Source: UBA685 sp049890115
Lineage (GTDB): Bacteria > Pseudomonadota > Alphaproteobacteria > Puniceispirillales > Puniceispirillaceae
Assembly: GCA_049890115.1 (NCBI GenBank)
Contig: JBMHCC010000044.1
Location: 1 to 29,695 of the forward strand
Direction of reading: 5' to 3'
DNA length: 29,695 nt
The notes below the pieces were generated by a model that saw only the letters and a list, made by a program, of their open reading frames with translations, was not told the origin of the DNA and made no database searches. Position 1 is the stretch's first letter. Every line of letters begins with the position of its first letter. Made by a program: the position numbers and the translations under genes. Shown here piece after piece: positions 25,058 through 29,695 of the stretch.

Positions 25058-26378
25058 GATGGTGGAGCCAGATTTGCACAATAAAGATGCCCATATATTG
25101 TCACCTGCTGTTGCCAGAGAGCGGGTTGCTGACAGTTTGAAAAAACGTCATCGCAAAGAGGCCCGTTTTTCGAATTATGGGCGCATTGCTATTGCAACAG
25201 CTTTGTTGTTCCTATCAGTATTATTTGTCTCTATTCTAAATAAAGGCCTGCCTGGCTTTTTCCAATATTATGTGACATTTGATGTGGCTTTATCAGCAGA
25301 GGAACTTGACCCTTATGGCGATGCCTCAGCGCAATCATTATTTGATGGCGATGCTAGAGGCGTTTTGCGTAATGGCTTTTTTGACTTACTAGATGTGAGT
25401 GGGCGTAAAAACAAAAAGGCAGCTGGTAAAATTTTGTCACAAGGCGCAGAACAGCGTTTGCGCCAGATGATTGTTGATGACCCCTCATTGCTAGGTACAA
25501 CACAAACCATCACAGTTGCTGTTGATGATGATATTGATAGCTTTTTGCGTGGTTTCATTAGCCGAGACACGCCTGAAGATGATCGCCGCATTAATGATGC
25601 TACCATTGGCTATGTTGACAGCCTGCAAGAGATGGGACGCATCAGCTATCAGGTCAGTGACTATCTGTTTTTTGGCAGTGCGTCTCGTAACCCAGAAATG
25701 GCGGGCATTAAGGGTGCCTTTTTTGGCTCTATCTTAACCTTGTCAATTTGCCTTATTTTGGCCTTTCCTTTGGGCGTTGGCACTGCCATCTATTTGGAAG
25801 AATTCGCTCCTAAAAATCGGATTACTGAATTTATCGAAGTGAATATCAATAACCTTGCCGCTGTGCCATCTGTTGTCTTTGGCATTCTTGGTCTGGCTGT
25901 TTTTATTGGCATTTTCGGCCTACCACGCTCCATTCCTTTAACAGGTGGTGTTGTTTTGGCATTAATGACAATGCCGACAATTATTATATCATCACGTGCT
26001 GCCATCCGGGCTGTGCCGCCTTCTATTAGAGATGCTGCTTATGGTGTTGGTGCAAGCAAGGTACAAACTGTCTTTCATCATACTTTGCCTCTTGCGATGC
26101 CAGGTATGTTAACTGGCACCATTATTGGGATGGCGCAGGCATTGGGCGAAACTGCACCGCTTTTGATGATTGGCATGGTTGCTTTCGTGGTTGATATTCC
26201 GGGAAGTGTAACAGACCCTGCCACTGTGCTTCCTGTTCAAATATTCATGTGGGCTGACTTTGCTGAAAGAATGTTTGTGCAAAAAACAAGCGCAGCTATC
26301 ATAATTTTGCTAACCTTCTTATTGGTAATGAACGCAGCAGCGATCATCATAAGAAAAAAATTGGAAAGACGTTGGTAG
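25050..26378 (+). CDS. pstA: Phosphate ABC transporter permease PstA
   Basis: The second membrane subunit of the phosphate importer. The 442 residues have a first membrane segment (about 48-68), then a large soluble insert of about 150 residues between it and the next segment. The permease core includes LTLSICLILAFPLGVGTAIY, NLAAVPSVVFGILGLAVFIG and the EAA loop AVPPSIRDAAYGVGASKVQT. E. coli PstA has about 296 residues, so the insert accounts for the size. The insert likely faces the periplasm and might touch PstS. AAGGAGCA gives a strong ribosome site inside the end of pstC. Confidence 0.93.
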   Translation: MTKMVEPDLHNKDAHILSPAVARERVADSLKKRHRKEARFSNYGRIAIATALLFLSVLFVSILNKGLPGFFQYYVTFDVALSAEELDPYGDASAQSLFDGDARGVLRNGFFDLLDVSGRKNKKAAGKILSQGAEQRLRQMIVDDPSLLGTTQTITVAVDDDIDSFLRGFISRDTPEDDRRINDATIGYVDSLQEMGRISYQVSDYLFFGSASRNPEMAGIKGAFFGSILTLSICLILAFPLGVGTAIYLEEFAPKNRITEFIEVNINNLAAVPSVVFGILGLAVFIGIFGLPRSIPLTGGVVLALMTMPTIIISSRAAIRAVPPSIRDAAYGVGASKVQTVFHHTLPLAMPGMLTGTIIGMAQALGETAPLLMIGMVAFVVDIPGSVTDPATVLPVQIFMWADFAERMFVQKTSAAIIILLTFLLVMNAAAIIIRKKLERRW

Positions 26379-26403
26379 CCGCTTGGTCTTTGTCACTAGC
26401 GGC
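26378..26403 (+). other. Small hairpin between pstA and pstB
   Basis: GCCGCT (26378-26383) pairs with AGCGGC (26398-26403) over a 14-nt loop just after the pstA stop. No U-tract follows. It may be an RNA processing or stability element in the pst transcript. Confidence 0.4.
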
Positions 26404-26440
26404 AAATAGATAATGATGAGTAATATAAGGGGTATAAACC

Positions 26441-27247
26441 TTGTTAGACACCCAAATTGATACGCCGACTGTTGGCACTATTTTTTCAGATACGCCAAAA
26501 ATTACTGCCCGTAATGTGAATGTGTATTATGGCGACAAACAGGCCATTAAAGATGTATCGCTAGATATTGGCGTGGGTGAAGTTGTGTCATTCATTGGCC
26601 CTTCTGGTTGTGGTAAGTCGACATTCCTGAGATGCCTTAACCGAATGAATGACACGATTGAAAGCTGTGCTATCACAGGTGATATCCGCCTTGATGGCGC
26701 CGATATTTATGATCGCAAAATTGATGTGGTTCCTTTGCGTGCCAGAGTTGGCATTGTCTTTCAAAAGCCGAACCCTTTTCCAAAGAGCATTTATGATAAT
26801 GTGGCCTATGGTCCTCGCATTCATGGATTGGCTAGAAACAAGGCAGAGCTTGATAGCATCGTTGAGGCATCATTGCGCAAAGCTGGTCTGTGGGACGAGG
26901 TGTCATCACGGCTAGACCAATCAGGCACAGGCTTATCTGGTGGCCAGCAGCAGCGCTTATGTATTGCGCGTGCGATTGCTGTATCACCAGAGGTAATTTT
27001 GATGGATGAGCCATGTTCAGCACTAGACCCTATTGCAACAGCACGTATTGAAGAGCTGATCTTTGAATTAAAAGGTGATTATTCGATTGCTATAGTGACA
27101 CACTCAATGACACAAGCTGCGCGTGTCTCTGATAGAACAGCCTATTTCCATCTTGGCAATCTTGTCGAAGTTGGTGACACACAGGATATTTTCACCAAGC
27201 CGCAGCATGAATTAACAAACAGCTATATCACTGGTCGTTTTGGCTAA
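26441..27247 (+). CDS. pstB: Phosphate ABC transporter ATP-binding protein PstB
   Basis: The cytoplasmic ATPase that drives PstCA. In 268 residues, Walker A is GPSGCGKST at 53-61, the Q-loop is IVFQKPNPFPKSIYDNVAYG, the signature is LSGGQQQR, Walker B is VILMDEPCSALDP, and the H-loop is IVTHSM. These agree with PstB throughout. It must begin with a TTG at 26441: AAGGGG lies 8 bp upstream and no ATG or GTG occurs in frame before the Walker A region. The weak start may lower PstB relative to the other subunits. It is followed by phoU at 30 bp. Confidence 0.96.
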   Translation: MLDTQIDTPTVGTIFSDTPKITARNVNVYYGDKQAIKDVSLDIGVGEVVSFIGPSGCGKSTFLRCLNRMNDTIESCAITGDIRLDGADIYDRKIDVVPLRARVGIVFQKPNPFPKSIYDNVAYGPRIHGLARNKAELDSIVEASLRKAGLWDEVSSRLDQSGTGLSGGQQQRLCIARAIAVSPEVILMDEPCSALDPIATARIEELIFELKGDYSIAIVTHSMTQAARVSDRTAYFHLGNLVEVGDTQDIFTKPQHELTNSYITGRFG

Positions 27248-27277
27248 CATCCAGTTGCAAAAGACCCAAAGGAAATA

Positions 27278-27988
27278 ATGCAGATGACAAATTCAAATCA
27301 TATTAGCTCAGCATTTGACCGCGATTTGAACGAGATGAAAGATAAGATCACTGATCTTGCTGATTTGGTGCAACATCAACTCAATGCGGTAACGCAGTCG
27401 CTGGCATTATTAGAAGATAATGGTCTGGATAAGCTAATTAAGCGTGACAAAAAAATTGATAAGCTAGAATCTGAAATCATTGAACAAGCTGTGACGGTTA
27501 TTGCGCTTCGTTCACCGCGTGCTGAAGATCTTCGTGAAGTGCTAGTGATGCAAAAGGTGGCAACTATCCTTGAGCGGATGGGCGATTATGCACGTAACAC
27601 TGCCAACCGTACCAAAGTTGTCTTAGCAGAAGGCGTCAGCCTCATCCCCGTTGCTGAAATTGAGGCCATGGCAAACTTGCTGCTGACCACTGTTAACAAA
27701 GCATTAGAGGCCTATCATACGTCAAATAAAGAGCTGGCGATTGAGGTCAGAAATAGTGATGTCGAAATCGACAAACTTCATACTGAGCTGCATAAAGCTA
27801 TCATCGATGCGATGGCTAAGAATGAAGATGGCCTGATTACGGGTGTTCACATGCTGTTCATTATCAAGAACTTTGAACGTATTGGTGATTACGCAACAGG
27901 CATTGCAGAACAGGTCTATTTCCTGGCAGAAGGTGAGTTCATCGAAGATTTCCGCCCAAAGGCAGATAAGACAAGCTGGAACGCTTAA
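27278..27988 (+). CDS. phoU: Phosphate signalling protein PhoU
   Basis: A cytoplasmic metal-binding helical protein that connects the Pst transporter to the PhoR sensor kinase and restrains phosphate uptake. The 236 residues form two three-helix repeats. Each ends in the family motif: ILERMGDYARNTANR in the first half and NFERIGDYATGIAEQ in the second. ATG 27278 and ATG 27284 are both possible, with AAAGGAAAT upstream. It closes the pst operon. In many alphaproteobacteria phoB follows; here it does not, and a stretch without a clear gene begins instead. Confidence 0.95.
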   Translation: MQMTNSNHISSAFDRDLNEMKDKITDLADLVQHQLNAVTQSLALLEDNGLDKLIKRDKKIDKLESEIIEQAVTVIALRSPRAEDLREVLVMQKVATILERMGDYARNTANRTKVVLAEGVSLIPVAEIEAMANLLLTTVNKALEAYHTSNKELAIEVRNSDVEIDKLHTELHKAIIDAMAKNEDGLITGVHMLFIIKNFERIGDYATGIAEQVYFLAEGEFIEDFRPKADKTSWNA

Positions 27989-28031
27989 ATCGCGGTGCTG
28001 TGAGAGGGCGTTCTTCTTTGCTGTCTGACAT
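27939..28031 (-). CDS. Candidate 30-codon small protein antisense to the phoU end
   Basis: On the minus strand an unusually strong ribosome site (AGGGAGGAA, 6 bp spacing) precedes ATG 28031. The frame encodes MSDSKEERPLTAPRFKRSSL and ten more residues to TGA at 27939. It overlaps the last 50 bp of phoU, and the peptide is basic and polar with no known motif. Most of the downstream codons may be constrained by phoU. I give it as a candidate because the ribosome site is so good. A chance match is quite possible. Confidence 0.25.
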   Translation of the reverse strand: MSDSKEERPLTAPRFKRSSLSYLPLGGNLR

Positions 28032-28539
28032 GATGTTCCTCCCTGACTAATGTTAAGTGTCTGGCTGGTGCGGAACGGTCACAAAAACAACAAAATCATA
28101 TATAGGGCGGCAACAGCCTCTTATTTGCCCTTAACATAGTAAGGGCATGAATAGAGAGATTGAAGAATTGCAAAGCATCCATAATCATGTTTCCTTGTGC
28201 ACGAGGCATGAGGCTATGAGCAGATGATTATAAGACAATCACTGCCGGAAAACATGACACGGAAACATAAACGATAAAGAGCAGCGATTACCTGTTTGGC
28301 CTAATAAACACTAGCCGAAAAACCACCATTACTCACTGGGTAGGCTCACCTGTTTAACAATGTTAGTCAAGCAAAAAAGCCAAGAGACACCAGGTAAGTC
28401 CTGCCATAGCCATAGCCTTACCCCAACAACACCTGCATCTTAAGGCTATCTAGCCGCGCCAGAACACAAACTTTGCCATAGAGCTGATTGCCAGACTGAG
28501 GCGGCGTCCCCGTACTGTTCTATGGAAAGACTTTACCCA
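27989..28539. other. 551-bp stretch without a clear gene between convergent phoU and the isomerase gene
   Basis: No protein frame of note except the 30-codon candidate at its left end. I see a perfect 7-bp hairpin GCCCTTA/TAAGGGC at 28127-28146. ATGTTTCC near 28176 has an inverted copy GGAAACAT near 28262, with a GTG/CAC extension. I tested it by eye against tmRNA, RNase P RNA and SRP RNA and found none of their conserved cores. It may hold an unknown small RNA or decayed gene. Confidence 0.5.
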
Positions 28540-29310
28540 TCATATCAGCTTGGCGTCTGCCAGCCAGCCAAGAGAGGCATTTGTATCACCGCCTGCTGGC
28601 TTATATTCAGCGCCAAGCGGGCCCTGATAGCCAAGCGAATTGATGTTTGCAAAAATATGCTGGTAATTCAGCTCACCTTTATCAGGCGCACCTCTATCTG
28701 GCACAGAGGCAAATTGGATATGACCGATCAGATCATAAGCTGCACGCAGCTGGCGCGTGATATCCCCATGCAAGATTTGTATATGATAACAGTCAAACAT
28801 AAGCCGCACCTGATCTTTGCCAACTGCCTCGATGATGCGGCGCGCTTGTGTCAGATCATTCAAAAAATAACCGGGCGCATCATAAGGGTTCAAAGGCTCA
28901 ATCAGCACGCCAATGCCAGATGCCGCCGCCAGCTCACAGGCAAAGGTCAAATTCTCCACAAAGACCTCTTCTGCTTTCTGACCAGCGCTATTGCCAGCCA
29001 TGACGTGAATATGGGCGCAGCCAATCTCAGCGGCATATGCCACAGCTTGCACAATCGCCTCTTTGGCCTGTTGGTTTTTTTCAGGCAAGGCACAAAGGCC
29101 ATTTTCCCCTGCTGACACATCCCCTCTTTGGGTATTAAGGCTCAGCATCGATAGGCCTGTCTCATCCAAGGCCTGTTTGACCAAGGACGGGGTTGTCGCA
29201 TAGGGCCAATGGCATTCCACCGCATCAAAGCCTGCCTGTTTGGCGGCAAAAATACCTTCGACCAAAGAGCGATCCGTCCATAGCAATCCAAGATTCGCTG
29301 AAAATAACAT
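28540..29310 (-). CDS. Hydroxypyruvate isomerase-like protein (xylose isomerase-like TIM barrel)
   Basis: A cytoplasmic TIM-barrel isomerase of 256 residues in the Hyi/OtnI group, which interconverts hydroxypyruvate and tartronate semialdehyde or related keto/aldo sugar acids. It begins MLFSANLGLLWTD and has GFDAVECHWPY near 27-37. HIHVMAG comes mid-chain, then IEPLNPYDAPGYFL with a catalytic Glu, LMFDCYHIQ with metal ligands, and GAEYKPAG with the second Glu near the C-terminus. This motif order fits Hyi (E. coli 258 residues). I chose ATG 29310, which matches the family's N-terminus; the frame is open 25 codons upstream but reads as non-protein. There are no glyoxylate-pathway genes beside it, so Hyi, OtnI or an orphan role remains open. 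Confidence 0.83.
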   Translation of the reverse strand: MLFSANLGLLWTDRSLVEGIFAAKQAGFDAVECHWPYATTPSLVKQALDETGLSMLSLNTQRGDVSAGENGLCALPEKNQQAKEAIVQAVAYAAEIGCAHIHVMAGNSAGQKAEEVFVENLTFACELAAASGIGVLIEPLNPYDAPGYFLNDLTQARRIIEAVGKDQVRLMFDCYHIQILHGDITRQLRAAYDLIGHIQFASVPDRGAPDKGELNYQHIFANINSLGYQGPLGAEYKPAGGDTNASLGWLADAKLI

Positions 29311-29558
29311 ATGACATTGCCTTTTTTCATCATAGCCACAAAGGCGCGATGCCAGCTGAGCAATCAGGCACAAACGCCCACACAAGATAGCATCATCTTT
29401 TTTAGAACTCTAGATTACTCATGAAAGCAGCGTTATGGTTTGATAAGCACCGTGCGTTAAAACAGCTGTGAGATAGAACAGCTGAACGGCCATAATGATA
29501 AAAAACTGCCGGGTGAGATCACGCCATCACGCAGATAGTCAGGTGATAAGGGACAAAG

Positions 29559-29695
29559 ATGTTTAGGGTAGTAATGTTCAAATATTTAATGATGACAATG
29601 ATCGCCTTTGGCGCTGTTAAGGCCAGCGCCGACGATAGGCCCCACTGGCAAGGGGTGACAGCAAAGCAATGGGACATTATCAAAAAATTAGACAA
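29559..29695 (+). CDS. Start of an exported protein, cut by the window end
   Basis: Forty-five codons are visible before the window ends. The N-terminus (MFRVVMFKYLMMTMIAFGAV) and KASADD look like a Sec signal peptide with cleavage after ASA. The mature part begins DDRPHWQGVTAKQWDIIKKL. ATG 29574 is an equally good start, with AGGGTAGTA upstream. I do not recognise the family from this fragment. Confidence 0.6.
   Translation, partial: MFRVVMFKYLMMTMIAFGAVKASADDRPHWQGVTAKQWDIIKKLD

Noticed and set aside
28127..28146. GCCCTTA/TAAGGGC hairpin as a terminator for phoU
   Set aside because: The stem is perfect, but no U-tract follows on either strand and it is about 140 bp from the phoU stop.
27989..28539. 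tmRNA, RNase P RNA or SRP RNA in the gap after phoU
   Set aside because: None of the conserved cores of these RNAs was found on either strand by eye, and no tmRNA tag sequence was seen.
29421..29471. Short frame MKAALWFDKHRALKQL that resembles the start of a zinc alcohol dehydrogenase
   Set aside because: Only 16 codons, no ribosome site, and neither following frame continues into a dehydrogenase sequence. Probably chance.
29464..29485. CAGCTG repeated around ten bases, a possible terminator
   Set aside because: The stem is only six bases and each arm is itself a palindrome. There is no gene on the minus strand to its right in view, so its role cannot be judged.

Overview
The window looks like a chromosomal segment of a free-living alphaproteobacterium, probably marine and possibly close to the SAR116 group. 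It is AT-rich, tightly packed and metabolically mixed, with a covalent-flavin dimethylglycine dehydrogenase-like enzyme beside a MttB-like methyltransferase. Its PstC and PstA are long. I cannot fix the taxon without a marker gene. I see no rRNA, tRNA, CRISPR array, insertion sequence or phage module. Nearly all long reading frames have recognisable families.

Layout. (1) 32-4619: a methylated-amine block. A DMGDH/GcvT-type demethylating flavoenzyme on the minus strand diverges from a MttB-family methyltransferase and a GFA-type zinc protein, and a bidirectional terminator follows. (2) 4695-7104: a small membrane protein, then a three-gene operon of two DUF2589-like proteins and a third gene cut by one in-frame TAA, closed by a strong terminator. 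This is the least explained part of the window. (3) 7150-8024: an ArsC-like reductase with its cysteine and three arginines in place, and a two-CBS-domain protein. (4) 8067-13943: a nucleoside-recognition-domain membrane protein, a secreted EEP-family hydrolase, PobA, a class I aminotransferase and a class 3 lipase. (5) 13951-16905: an SDR reductase divergent from a TetR regulator with palindromic sites between them, then a membrane-anchored metallo-beta-lactamase-fold hydrolase whose stop codon lies in a 15-bp tandem repeat. (6) 17029-20352: a four-gene catabolic cluster of a LigI-like amidohydrolase, an NTF2-like protein, a tartrate/D-malate dehydrogenase-like enzyme and a haloacetate-dehalogenase-like hydrolase, facing a convergent ThDP enzyme at 20393-22021. 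(7) 22445-27988: pstS-pstC-pstA-pstB-phoU behind a clear Pho box, with a probable attenuator after pstS. (8) 27989-29695: a 551-bp stretch without a clear gene, a hydroxypyruvate-isomerase-like protein, and the start of an exported protein cut by the window end.

The pst-phoU operon is the best-understood unit: high-affinity phosphate import under PhoB-type control, although phoB and phoR are not in this window. The methylated-amine block could strip methyl groups from betaine-type osmolytes, with the GFA protein possibly handling formaldehyde. PobA and the LigI-like hydrolase hint at aromatic acid use, but no ring-cleavage genes are present. The most promising undescribed item is the DUF2589 operon with its nonsense-interrupted third gene. 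Next are the gap between phoU and the isomerase gene and the altered halide pocket of the dehalogenase-like protein.
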